DNA of 64,000 nucleotides from Gammaproteobacteria bacterium. GTDB lineage: Bacteria; Pseudomonadota; Gammaproteobacteria; Chromatiales; Chromatiaceae. The stretch spans positions 42,368 to 106,367 of the forward strand of contig RZZN01000003.1 in NCBI GenBank assembly GCA_009929855.1, in the 5' to 3' direction. Positions 9,395-17,583 of the stretch are shown one piece after another. Made by a program: the position numbers and the translations under genes. Every line of letters begins with the position of its first letter. Position 1 is the first letter of the stretch. Under the pieces are notes generated by a model. That model ran no database searches and was not told the origin of the DNA. It worked only from the letters and a program-made list of their open reading frames with translations.

Positions 9395-11107
9395 ATGTCA
9401 CAAGACCAGACCTCCGCCAAGCTCTCCGGACTGGCTGCCCGGCTGGTCCACGACAACCTGATCTCCGAGCAGCAGGCCGTCACCGCCAGTGAGGAGGCCG
9501 CGCGCCGCCGCCAGGCACTGGTGCCCTACCTGGTCGAGCAGAAACTACTCGATAGCCGCTCGATCGCGGTCGCCGCAGCGCACGAATTCGGTGTTCCACT
9601 CCTCGATATCAACGCCATCGACCTGCTCAATCTGCCGATCAATCTGGTCGACGAGCGCCTGATCCGCAAGCATCGGGCCTTGCCGATCCTGCGCCGGGGC
9701 AGCCGGCTGTTCGTCGCCGTCTCGGATCCAACCAACGATCAAGCGCTCGAGGAGATCCGCTTCAATACAGGATTGGCCACCGACGCCATCCTCGTCGAGG
9801 ACGACAAGCTGCACGGGGCGATCGATATCGCGATCGAGGCCCAGGACACGACCATGAACGAGCTCATGGACGCGGACCTGGAAAAGCTCGATATCCAGCC
9901 CGAGACCGAGGAGATTCGCGACGAGGCGGAGATCAACGTCGAGGATGCCCCGATCGTACGCTATGTCAATAAGGTCTTGGTCGATGCCATCTCGGTGGGT
10001 GCGTCGGACATCCATTTCGAGCCCTACGAAAAATTCTTCCGCGTGCGTTTCCGTCAGGACGGGATGTTGCGCGAGGTCGCGAGTCCACCGCTCAATATCG
10101 CGGGACGGCTCGTCGCGCGCCTCAAGGTCATGTCGCGGATGAACATCGCCGAGCGCCGGGTGCCACAGGACGGCCGGATCAAGCTCAAGGTCAGCCGCAC
10201 ACGAGACATCGACTTCCGTGTCAATACATTGCCCACGCTCTACGGCGAGAAGGTCGTGCTGCGTATCCTCGACTCCACCTCGGCGCAGGTCGGAATCGAG
10301 GCACTGGGTTTCGAATCCGTTCAGCGCGACGCCTTCATCGAGGCAATCCATAAACCCTATGGGATGATCCTGGTCACCGGCCCGACCGGCTCAGGCAAGA
10401 CGGTTTCGCTCTATACCGCGCTCAACATGCTGAACAAGCCAGACATCAATATTTCCACGGTCGAGGACCCGGTCGAGATCCAGGTGCCCGGCATCAATCA
10501 GGTCAACATGAACCCCAAGACGGGTCTGACCTTCGCCTCGGCACTGCGCGCCTTCCTGCGCCAGGATCCCGACATCGTGATGGTCGGTGAGATCCGGGAC
10601 CTGGAAACCGCGGAGATCGCGGTCAAGGCCGCCCAGACCGGTCACCTGGTCTTGTCCACGCTGCACACCAATGACGCGCCCCAGTCATTGACCCGTCTCG
10701 CCAACATGGGTGTCGCCCCCTTCAATATCGCCTCCTCGGTCTTGCTCATCATGGCCCAGCGCCTTGCGCGCCGGCTGTGTCCGCACTGCAAGGCCCCGGA
10801 GAACATCCCACCCGAGGTGCTGCGTCAGGAGGGCTTCACCCCGGAGGAGATCGCCCAGGGCATCGTCGTCTTCAAACCGGTCGGCTGCGAGCGCTGCACC
10901 AAGGGTTATCGCGGCCGGGTCGGGATCTTTCAGGTCATGCCGATCTCCGAGCCCATCCGCGCGCTGATCCTCGAGGGTGGCAACGCGATGCTGCTGGCCG
11001 AGCAGGCCCAGCGCGAAGGCATCTCCGACCTCCGACAGTCCGGACTGCGCAAGGTCAAGGACGGCGTGACCAGCCTGGCGGAGCTCAATCGAGTCACCAA
11101 GGATTGA
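9395..11107 (+). CDS. pilB: Type IV pilus assembly ATPase PilB
   Basis: A 570-residue GspE/PulE-family ATPase that powers pilus extension at the inner-membrane base. It has an N-terminal MshEN-like domain (about 1-150), Walker A GPTGSGKT at about 329-336, the Walker B/Asp-box region PDIVMVGEIRD, the His box TGHLVLSTLHTN, and a zinc-binding tetracysteine CPHC...CERC in the C-terminal part. The pilC, pilD and coaE genes follow in the same order as in Pseudomonas and Xanthomonas. The frame is intact. Confidence 0.97.
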   Translation: MSQDQTSAKLSGLAARLVHDNLISEQQAVTASEEAARRRQALVPYLVEQKLLDSRSIAVAAAHEFGVPLLDINAIDLLNLPINLVDERLIRKHRALPILRRGSRLFVAVSDPTNDQALEEIRFNTGLATDAILVEDDKLHGAIDIAIEAQDTTMNELMDADLEKLDIQPETEEIRDEAEINVEDAPIVRYVNKVLVDAISVGASDIHFEPYEKFFRVRFRQDGMLREVASPPLNIAGRLVARLKVMSRMNIAERRVPQDGRIKLKVSRTRDIDFRVNTLPTLYGEKVVLRILDSTSAQVGIEALGFESVQRDAFIEAIHKPYGMILVTGPTGSGKTVSLYTALNMLNKPDINISTVEDPVEIQVPGINQVNMNPKTGLTFASALRAFLRQDPDIVMVGEIRDLETAEIAVKAAQTGHLVLSTLHTNDAPQSLTRLANMGVAPFNIASSVLLIMAQRLARRLCPHCKAPENIPPEVLRQEGFTPEEIAQGIVVFKPVGCERCTKGYRGRVGIFQVMPISEPIRALILEGGNAMLLAEQAQREGISDLRQSGLRKVKDGVTSLAELNRVTKD

Positions 11108-11118
11108 CGATCATCACC

Positions 11119-12366
11119 ATGGCCACGCTCACCAAGACCAAGCCCAAGACCGCCAAGGCCGACAAGGCCCATCTCTTCGTGTGGGAAGGCCGGGATCGGC
11201 GCGGAGCCAAGATCACGGGCGAGACCCGTGCCGTCAGCATGAACCTGGTGCGTGCCGATCTGCGTCGTCAAGGCGTGAGTCCGATCAAGGTCAAGCGCAA
11301 GCCCGAGCCACTCTTCGGTGGTGGCAAGAAAAAGATCACCAGCTCCGACATCGCCTTCTTCAGCCGACAACTGGCCACCATGATGGCGGCTGGTGTCCCC
11401 ATGGTGCAGGCCTTCGACATCGTCGGTCGGGGTCACGAGAATGCGGCCATGCAGGATATGCTCCTGTCGATCCGACAGGATATCGAAAGCGGAACCGCCA
11501 TGGCGCTGGCCCTGGCGAAGTATCCGATCTATTTCGACGATCTCTTCTGCAACCTGGTCGCCGCGGGCGAGCAGGCCGGTGTGCTCGACATCCTGCTCGA
11601 CAAGATCGCCACCTACAAGGAGAAGACCGAGTCCATCAAGGGCAAGATCAAGAAGGCGCTCTTCTATCCTGTCGCGGTCATCGTGGTCGCCTTCATCGTC
11701 AGCGCGGTCCTGCTGGTCTTCGTCATCCCGCAGTTCAAGGATCTATTCTCCAGTTTCGGCGCGGATCTGCCGGCCTTCACCCTGATGGTGATCGGTCTGT
11801 CCGATGCCCTGCAGACCTGGTGGTGGGCGGTCCTGATCAGTCTCGGATCAGTGGGTTATGGCATCGCATACGTGTTCAAGCGCTCGCGCCCGTTTCGCGA
11901 GGCGGTCGACCGCACGTCCCTCAAGATCCCAGTCATCGGCCCGATCCTGCACAAGGCCGCGCTCGCGCGCTTCGCCCGCACGCTCTCGACCATGTTCGCG
12001 GCCGGCGTGCCACTCGTCGAGGCATTGGATTCGGTCTCCGGGGCGACGGGCAACATCATCTATCAAAACGCGGTCCTGAAGATCCGCGAAGAGGTCTCGA
12101 CGGGGCAGTCGCTCCAGCTGGCGATGCGTCAACAGGAGCTGTTCCCGCACATGGTCGTGCAGATGACCGCGATCGGGGAGGAATCCGGATCGCTCGACAC
12201 CATGCTGGCCAAGGCGGCCGACTTCTTCGAGGAGCAGGTCGACAATGCCGTCGATAGCCTCAGCAGCCTGCTCGAGCCGATGATCATGGTCGTCATCGGC
12301 GGGCTCGTGGGCAGTCTGATCGTGGCCATGTATCTGCCGATCTTCAAGCTGGCCTCGGTGGTCTGA
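11119..12366 (+). CDS. pilC: Type IV pilus inner-membrane platform protein PilC
   Basis: A 415-residue GspF-family protein that couples PilB to pilin insertion. Two T2SSF domains lie at about 75-200 and 280-400, with three long hydrophobic segments (around 175-200, 225-250, 385-405). Typical motifs are ITSSDIAFFSRQLATMM and the repeat form LARFARTLSTMFAAGVP. ATG 11119 lies 11 bases after pilB. The longer open frame starting at 10777 overlaps pilB and is not conserved sequence. Confidence 0.96.
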   Translation: MATLTKTKPKTAKADKAHLFVWEGRDRRGAKITGETRAVSMNLVRADLRRQGVSPIKVKRKPEPLFGGGKKKITSSDIAFFSRQLATMMAAGVPMVQAFDIVGRGHENAAMQDMLLSIRQDIESGTAMALALAKYPIYFDDLFCNLVAAGEQAGVLDILLDKIATYKEKTESIKGKIKKALFYPVAVIVVAFIVSAVLLVFVIPQFKDLFSSFGADLPAFTLMVIGLSDALQTWWWAVLISLGSVGYGIAYVFKRSRPFREAVDRTSLKIPVIGPILHKAALARFARTLSTMFAAGVPLVEALDSVSGATGNIIYQNAVLKIREEVSTGQSLQLAMRQQELFPHMVVQMTAIGEESGSLDTMLAKAADFFEEQVDNAVDSLSSLLEPMIMVVIGGLVGSLIVAMYLPIFKLASVV

Positions 12367-12372
12367 GCGGCC

Positions 12373-13239
12373 ATGGACTGGATTACCGTCATCGAGCAGG
12401 ATCCGCTCATGCTCTACGCGGCAGCGCTCCTGCTCGGCCTGGTCGTCGGCAGCTTCCTGAACGTCGTCATCCTCCGGCTGCCGCGCATGCTCGAGGCGGC
12501 CTGGCGAGACGACTGCGCCGAGCTCGATGGTCAGCCGCCCGCCGCCGGGCAACGTCTGACGCTGGCCCATCCAGGCTCGAGCTGCTCGCACTGCGGCCAT
12601 CGGATCCGCCCGCACGAGAACATCCCCCTGCTGAGCTACCTGATCCTCCAGGGGCGTTGCTCGGCCTGTGGCAACCCGATCGGATTGCGCTACCCCTTGG
12701 TCGAGGCCGGCACCGCGCTGCTCACGCTGCTCGTCGTCATCGAGCTCGGTCTCAGTTGGCAGGGCGGCGCGGCCCTCCTGCTCACCTGGGCGCTCATCGC
12801 ATTGGCGGTGATCGATCATGATACCCAGCTCCTGCCCGACAGCATCACCCTGCCCGTCCTCTGGATCGGCCTGATCCTGAGCCTCTTCACACTCTTCACC
12901 GATGCGCACTCGGCGATCATCGGCGCCGTCGTCGGCTATCTGAGTCTCTGGTCGGTCTATCATCTCTTCCGGCTCGCCACCGGCAAGGAGGGCATGGGCT
13001 ATGGCGACTTCAAGCTACTGGCCCTGCTCGGGGCCTGGCTGGGTTGGCAGGCGCTCCCTCAGATCATCCTGCTCTCGGCACTCACTGGCGCCATCCTGGG
13101 CGTGGTCCTGATCCTCAGTGGCCGCCACGCACGCGGCACCCCCATGCCGTTCGGACCCTTCCTGGCGTCCGCGGGCTGGATCAGCCTGCTTTGGGGGCCA
13201 GAGATCAATCGGATCTATCTCAACTGGGTCGGGCTCTAG
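12373..13239 (+). CDS. pilD: Prepilin peptidase/N-methyltransferase PilD
   Basis: A 288-residue inner-membrane aspartic protease that cleaves and N-methylates type IV prepilins and type II pseudopilins. The cytoplasmic loop has the zinc pairs CSHC and CSAC. The catalytic aspartates lie in VIDHDTQLLPD and in GMGYGDFKLL (the GxGD motif). About eight hydrophobic segments are present. It lies 6 bases after pilC and 1 base before coaE, so it is co-transcribed with both. Confidence 0.96.
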   Translation: MDWITVIEQDPLMLYAAALLLGLVVGSFLNVVILRLPRMLEAAWRDDCAELDGQPPAAGQRLTLAHPGSSCSHCGHRIRPHENIPLLSYLILQGRCSACGNPIGLRYPLVEAGTALLTLLVVIELGLSWQGGAALLLTWALIALAVIDHDTQLLPDSITLPVLWIGLILSLFTLFTDAHSAIIGAVVGYLSLWSVYHLFRLATGKEGMGYGDFKLLALLGAWLGWQALPQIILLSALTGAILGVVLILSGRHARGTPMPFGPFLASAGWISLLWGPEINRIYLNWVGL

Positions 13240-13240
13240 G

Positions 13241-13888
13241 ATGTTCGTGGTCGCCTTGACCGGGGGGATCGGGTGCGGCAAGTCGACCGTCGCCGATGCG
13301 CTCGCGGCACGCGGTGCCGGGGTGATCGACACCGATCTCATCGCCCGCGCCCTGACCGAGCCGGAACAACCCGCGCTCGCGGCAATCGCCGCGGCATTCG
13401 GTGACGACCTCATTGGCCCCGAAGGTCGACTGGATCGCGCGGCATTGCGCGCTCGCGTGTTCGATGACCCAGCCGCGCGACGTCGACTCGAGTCGATCCT
13501 GCATCCACTGATCGAAGCGCGGATGCTCGAGACGCTTGCGACGCTCACAACCCCCTACGCGGTCCTCGTCATTCCACTGCTCTTCGAGACCGGTCAGGAG
13601 CGACATGCCGATCGTGTGCTGGTGGTCGACATCCCAGAAACCCAGCAGATGGCGCGCGTGCGTGAGCGCAGTGGACTGGCCGATGCCGAGATCGCACGGA
13701 TCATCGCCAGTCAAATCGGACGCACCGAGCGTCTCGCCCTCGCCGATGACATCATCGACAACAGTGGTGATCACGCGGCACTGCTGACCCAGGTCGAGCG
13801 GCTCCATCGCGCCTATCTCGACGCCTCGCGCGACCATCATCCGACCCCTTCCCCAGCCGCGCCCCCCACTGCCGATCATCATTGGTAA
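13241..13888 (+). CDS. coaE: Dephospho-CoA kinase
   Basis: A 215-residue cytoplasmic kinase for the last step of coenzyme A synthesis. The P-loop is LTGGIGCGKST at the N-terminus, followed by DTDLIAR, HPLIEARM and PLLFETG, all CoaE signatures. It starts one base after the pilD stop. This pilD-coaE linkage is common in gammaproteobacteria. The usual next gene (zapD or yacG) is absent; an AT-rich promoter region follows instead. Confidence 0.95.
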   Translation: MFVVALTGGIGCGKSTVADALAARGAGVIDTDLIARALTEPEQPALAAIAAAFGDDLIGPEGRLDRAALRARVFDDPAARRRLESILHPLIEARMLETLATLTTPYAVLVIPLLFETGQERHADRVLVVDIPETQQMARVRERSGLADAEIARIIASQIGRTERLALADDIIDNSGDHAALLTQVERLHRAYLDASRDHHPTPSPAAPPTADHHW

Positions 13889-13918
13889 AAGCGATCAGGT
13901 CGATACCCAAAGCCCATT

Positions 13919-13947
13919 TTGGCATTAGGGTTAGCATATTATAATAT
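13919..13947 (+). promoter_or_regulatory. Putative sigma70 promoter of the Prx/Grx gene with a palindrome
   Basis: TTGGCA (13919-13924) is followed by either TATAAT at 13940-13945 (15-base spacer) or TAATAT at 13942-13947 (17-base spacer). The -10 region lies in the perfect 12-base palindrome ATATTATAATAT (13936-13947), which could also be an operator. The segment is clearly AT-rich against its surroundings. Oxidative-stress control would be plausible but no canonical OxyR site was identified. Confidence 0.5.
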
Positions 13948-14021
13948 TGTCACAAGCATGGCTTACCATCTTTCTTTCTGATACTCAGCTCAACAGTTCA
14001 TCCACATAGGAGTCATCCTCA

Positions 14022-14765
14022 ATGTTCGAAGATCGTACCGGAAGCCGTATTCCCCAGGTCACCTTTCGCACTCGTCATGGTCATGAGTGGGTCGACGTGA
14101 CGACCGCCGACATCTTTTCCGGCAAGACCGTGGTCGTGTTCTCGCTGCCTGGCGCCTTCACCCCGACCTGCTCCTCCTCGCATGTGCCGCGCTACAATCA
14201 ATTGGCCCCACTCTTCAAGCAGCATGGGGTCGATGACATCGTCTGCATGTCGGTGAACGACACCTTCGTCATGAACGAGTGGAAGAAGTCGCAGCATGCC
14301 GATCAGGTCACCTTCATCCCGGATGGCAACGGCGAGTTCACCGATGGCATGGGCATGCTGGTCGACAAGGACGATCTCGGCTTCGGCAAGCGCTCCTGGC
14401 GCTACTCCATGCTGGTGCGCGATGGTGTGGTCGAGAAGATGTTCATCGAGCCCGAGGTCGAAGGCGACCCCTATGGTGTCTCGGATGCCGACACCATGCT
14501 GGCCTATCTGGCCCCCAATGCGCCCAAGCCGATGGATGTGACCGTCTTCACGCGCGATGGCTGCCCCTTCTGCGTCAAGGCCAAAGAGGCTCTGCGCAAT
14601 GCGGGGATCGCCTTCGAGGAGCTGGTCCTGAATCGCGACTACACCGAGCAGTCACTGCGGGCCGTCGCCAATGCCGCAACCGTTCCGCAGATCTTCGTCA
14701 ACGGCCAACTGGTCGGTGGATCCGATGCCCTGGAGGTTTGGCTGAAGGATCACAAGCTCGCTTGA
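14022..14765 (+). CDS. garA: Peroxiredoxin-glutaredoxin hybrid peroxidase (glutathione-amide peroxidase type)
   Basis: A 247-residue fusion that reduces peroxides at the expense of a glutathione-type thiol. Its Prx5 domain (about 1-165) has PGAFTPTC with peroxidatic Cys50. The C-terminal glutaredoxin domain has CPFC (Cys181, Cys184), [14 protein letters not shown] and a closing DALEVWLK. In Chromatium-type bacteria this fusion is fuelled by glutathione amide, recycled by the reductase encoded next. Sequence alone cannot tell glutathione from its amide here; the link rests on the neighbour. An AT-rich promoter lies at 13919-13947 and ATAGGAG precedes the ATG. Confidence 0.92.
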   Translation: MFEDRTGSRIPQVTFRTRHGHEWVDVTTADIFSGKTVVVFSLPGAFTPTCSSSHVPRYNQLAPLFKQHGVDDIVCMSVNDTFVMNEWKKSQHADQVTFIPDGNGEFTDGMGMLVDKDDLGFGKRSWRYSMLVRDGVVEKMFIEPEVEGDPYGVSDADTMLAYLAPNAPKPMDVTVFTRDGCPFCVKAKEALRNAGIAFEELVLNRDYTEQSLRAVANAATVPQIFVNGQLVGGSDALEVWLKDHKLA

Positions 14766-15065
14766 TCCCCCTCGGGGTCGGGCGGGCCGCATGCGCTCCG
14801 CCTGGCCCGCGCCACCCGGCGGCTCCTGCCCTCGCGTGGCGCACTGGCCAGACGGCCGTCTTCCCTCCCACGCGGGGTGGTCCCCGCCGCGACCAGGCGC
14901 ACCGCCTGATCGGACGGCCGCGACCGTCCTGATCCGACCGGGTGAGCCGATCGCGCCCAACGCGCTCGTCAGTACGATCGAAGCGCCCGAGTACACCGAG
15001 GCGAGGATCGATCATACAATCCCAACAGGGTTCATCGAGGCAGTCCCTCGTCAGGAGTCTTTCGT
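14766..15065. other. 300-base intergenic region between garA and garB
   Basis: No gene was seen. A hairpin lies at 14908-14934 and a TACAAT -10-like box at 15015-15020, without a convincing -35. The gap suggests that garB has at least partly independent expression. CAGGAG precedes the garB start. Confidence 0.4.
14908..14934 (+). terminator. Hairpin between garA and garB
   Basis: GATC-GGACGG pairs with CCGTCC-T-GATC around the loop CCGCGA: 10 bp with one bulged T. No T-run follows. It may partly terminate garA transcripts. Confidence 0.35.
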
Positions 15066-16433
15066 ATGAGTCAGCATTTCGACCTGATCGCCATCGGCGG
15101 CGGCAGCGGCGGTCTGGCCGTCGCGGAGAAGGCCGCGCAGCTCGGACGCCGCGTCGCCGTCGTCGAATCCGGCAAGCTTGGCGGAACCTGTGTCAATGCA
15201 GGATGTGTCCCGAAGAAGGTGATGTGGTTTGGTGCCCAACTCGCAGCCGCGGTCGCCGATGCGCCGGGTTACGGGATCGCGGCGCAGTCACAAGGACTGG
15301 ACTGGTCGAAACTGGTCGCCGGGCGTCAGCGCTATGTCGCGGCCATCAATGAGTACTGGGATGGCTATGTCGAGCGCCAGGGGATCACGCGCATCCAGGG
15401 GCAAGCCCGCTTCGTCGACGCCAAGACGATCGCCGTCGGTGACCAGCACTACAGCGCCGATCATCTGGTCATCGCCACTGGCGGTCGCCCCATCGTGCCA
15501 CGGATGCCGGGGGCCGAGCTCGGCATCACCTCCGACGGCTTCTTCGCCCTGGAGACACGACCCAAGCGGGTCGCCATCATCGGCGGCGGCTATATCGGCG
15601 TCGAGCTCGCCGGCGTGCTGCGAGCCTTCGGCTCTGAGGTGACCGTCGTCGCGCTCGAGGATCGACTGCTCTTTCTCTTCGATCCCATGATCAGCGAGAC
15701 CCTGGCCGAGAACATGTCCGCCGAGGGGATCGAGATGCGCTTGGAGTTCGAGGTCGCGGCACTTGAACAAGATGCTGATGGCCTGAGTCTGGTCGCGCGT
15801 GACGGCGCGCGACTGAGCGGATTCGACACCATCCTCTGGGCGGTCGGGCGCGCGCCCAATACCCGTGAGTTGAACCTCGAGGCGGCTGGGGTCAAGGCGC
15901 AGCCCAATGGCATCATCCCGACCGACGCCTTCCAAAATACCAATGTCCCAGGGATCTATGCGCTCGGAGACGTGACCGGTCGCGATCCGCTGACCCCAGT
16001 GGCGATCGCCGCTGGGCGTCGGCTCGGTGAGCGACTCTTCGGGGGCAAGCCTGACCTCAAGCTCGATTACGAGAATATTCCCACCGTCGTCTTCACCCAC
16101 CCGCCCATCGGCAAGGTGGGTCTGACCGAGCCCGAGGCCCGTGACAGGTTCGGTGACACGCTCACCGTTTACGAGACCGCCTTCACGCCCATGCGCTACG
16201 CGCTCAACGACCATGGCCCCAAGACCGCCATGAAGCTGATCTGCGCCGGTCCCGAGGAGCGGGTCGTCGGGATCCACATGATCGGCGACGGCGTCGACGA
16301 GATGCTGCAAGGATTCGCGGTCGCGCTGAAGATGGGTGCAACCAAGGCGGACTTGGACAATACGGTCGCGATCCATCCCTGCAGTGCCGAGGAGTTGGTG
16401 ACGCTCAAGGTACCGGTGCGCCGCCCAGGCTGA
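15066..16433 (+). CDS. garB: Glutathione(-amide) reductase, NADH-type
   Basis: A 455-residue FAD flavoprotein disulfide reductase. It has an FAD motif IGGGSGGLA near residue 10, a redox disulfide Cys42/Cys47 in [13 protein letters not shown], an NAD-fold motif [10 protein letters not shown] at about 171-180, and the C-terminal HPCSAEE with the catalytic His and Glu. The strand after the second GxGxxG reads [10 protein letters not shown]: Glu198 stands where NADPH-dependent GR has Arg. This is the feature that makes Chromatium glutathione amide reductase NADH-dependent. It acts with the upstream Prx/Grx peroxidase. Confidence 0.92.
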   Translation: MSQHFDLIAIGGGSGGLAVAEKAAQLGRRVAVVESGKLGGTCVNAGCVPKKVMWFGAQLAAAVADAPGYGIAAQSQGLDWSKLVAGRQRYVAAINEYWDGYVERQGITRIQGQARFVDAKTIAVGDQHYSADHLVIATGGRPIVPRMPGAELGITSDGFFALETRPKRVAIIGGGYIGVELAGVLRAFGSEVTVVALEDRLLFLFDPMISETLAENMSAEGIEMRLEFEVAALEQDADGLSLVARDGARLSGFDTILWAVGRAPNTRELNLEAAGVKAQPNGIIPTDAFQNTNVPGIYALGDVTGRDPLTPVAIAAGRRLGERLFGGKPDLKLDYENIPTVVFTHPPIGKVGLTEPEARDRFGDTLTVYETAFTPMRYALNDHGPKTAMKLICAGPEERVVGIHMIGDGVDEMLQGFAVALKMGATKADLDNTVAIHPCSAEELVTLKVPVRRPG

Positions 16434-16451
16434 GGCACCGGTTCGTCTGGC

Positions 16452-16480
16452 CGCGCCGCGGCCCCATCGGGGCCGGCGCG
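16452..16480. terminator. Hairpin between convergent garB and cheB
   Basis: CGCGCC (16452-16457) pairs with GGCGCG (16475-16480) and GGCCCC (16460-16465) with GGGGCC (16469-16474), leaving a 2-base bulge and the loop ATC. It is GC-rich, symmetrical and placed between converging genes, so it can serve both, although it has no T-run. Confidence 0.5.
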
Positions 16481-16504
16481 GGTGGGCGGCCCGGACTGCT
16501 CGGC

Positions 16505-17572
16505 TCAGCGAAGATTGGGATCGATCAGTCGCATCAGCATCCCCCCGATCTGGTTGCCAGGCAGGACATACTCGGCCGCGGCCAGCTCGATCGCGGCCGC
16601 CGGCATGCCGAAGACCACGCTCGACACAGCATCCTGCACGATGGTGCGTGCTCCACGTTGGCGCATCGCCTGCAGCCCGAGCGCGCCATCCCGACCCATC
16701 CCGCTCAACAACACGCCGACCGCCGCATCCCCATGGTGATCGGCCACCGACAGCATGAGCTGATCGACACCTGGACAGTGTATATCATTTCGTGTGCAAC
16801 GTTGAAGCCGAAAGCGGCCCCGCTCATCCAAGACCAGATGGCTGCCATCAGGCGCGAAATAGACCCGACCCGGCTGCGGCAACTCGCCGCTGCTGGCCAG
16901 CTCTGGCCTCAAGACCGACCTGCATTCGAGCCATTTCAACATCCCGTCGATAAAGCCCGGGCTGATGTGCTGGACGCAGACCAAGGGCACCGGGAATCCC
17001 TTGGGTAGACCCGCCAGCAGATCGTAGAGGACCTGCGGTCCACCGGTGGAGGCACCGATCACCACCAACTGCGGGACCCGTGCGGGCCTGGGCGCCGCCA
17101 CTGGCGCGACCGACGCCGCCGCCAGCCGCTGACGCATCATCGGCGCGCGCGCAATGGCACGGATCCGCTCGATCAGCACATTGGCCTGCTCCGCCCCGAT
17201 CCCACACCGTTCACCGATTGGCTTGGCGATGACATCGAGCGCGCCCACGGCCAGCAGCTTGAAGATGTTGTCGCGCTGGAAGGACTGCACCGCCACGCTC
17301 AAGACCAGGATGGCGCAGGGATGGATCCGCATGGCCTCCAGGATGAACTCGAGACCATCCATCACCGGCATGTGATAATCGGTGCAGACCACGTCAGGTT
17401 TCAGACGCGACAAGAGCGCGAGCGCCTCGCGACCGTCACCGGCGGTACCGACCACCTCCAGATCGGCGGCGGCACCGATCAAGCACTTCAGCAGATAGCG
17501 CTCGGTCGGGGAGTCCTCGACGAGCAGCACCCGCACCCGCCGTGGCGACTCGCTCGAGTTCGCGGTGCTCAT
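16505..17572 (-). CDS. cheB: Chemotaxis-type methylesterase CheB (WspF-like)
   Basis: A 355-residue protein that removes methyl groups from MCP glutamates. The receiver domain has Asp65 in CTDYHMPVMDG. The esterase domain has the triad Ser175 (GASTGGPQ), His202 (QHISPGF) and Asp295 (GMGRDGA). The start at 17572 gives the usual short N-terminus before VRVLLVEDS; a longer in-frame start would overlap cheA. It is the last gene of the operon, 11 bases after cheA, and its partner methyltransferase is the first. No response regulator follows. Confidence 0.95.
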   Translation of the reverse strand: MSTANSSESPRRVRVLLVEDSPTERYLLKCLIGAAADLEVVGTAGDGREALALLSRLKPDVVCTDYHMPVMDGLEFILEAMRIHPCAILVLSVAVQSFQRDNIFKLLAVGALDVIAKPIGERCGIGAEQANVLIERIRAIARAPMMRQRLAAASVAPVAAPRPARVPQLVVIGASTGGPQVLYDLLAGLPKGFPVPLVCVQHISPGFIDGMLKWLECRSVLRPELASSGELPQPGRVYFAPDGSHLVLDERGRFRLQRCTRNDIHCPGVDQLMLSVADHHGDAAVGVLLSGMGRDGALGLQAMRQRGARTIVQDAVSSVVFGMPAAAIELAAAEYVLPGNQIGGMLMRLIDPNLR

Positions 17573-17583
17573 TGGTTCGGGCC

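Noticed and set aside
9395..13888. Type II secretion operon instead of type IV pilus
   Set aside because: PilB/PilC/PilD with coaE in this order and no gsp genes around indicate the pilus system.
13919..13950. OxyR site at the peroxidase promoter
   Set aside because: The palindrome ATATTATAATAT does not fit the spaced ATAG/CTAT OxyR pattern.
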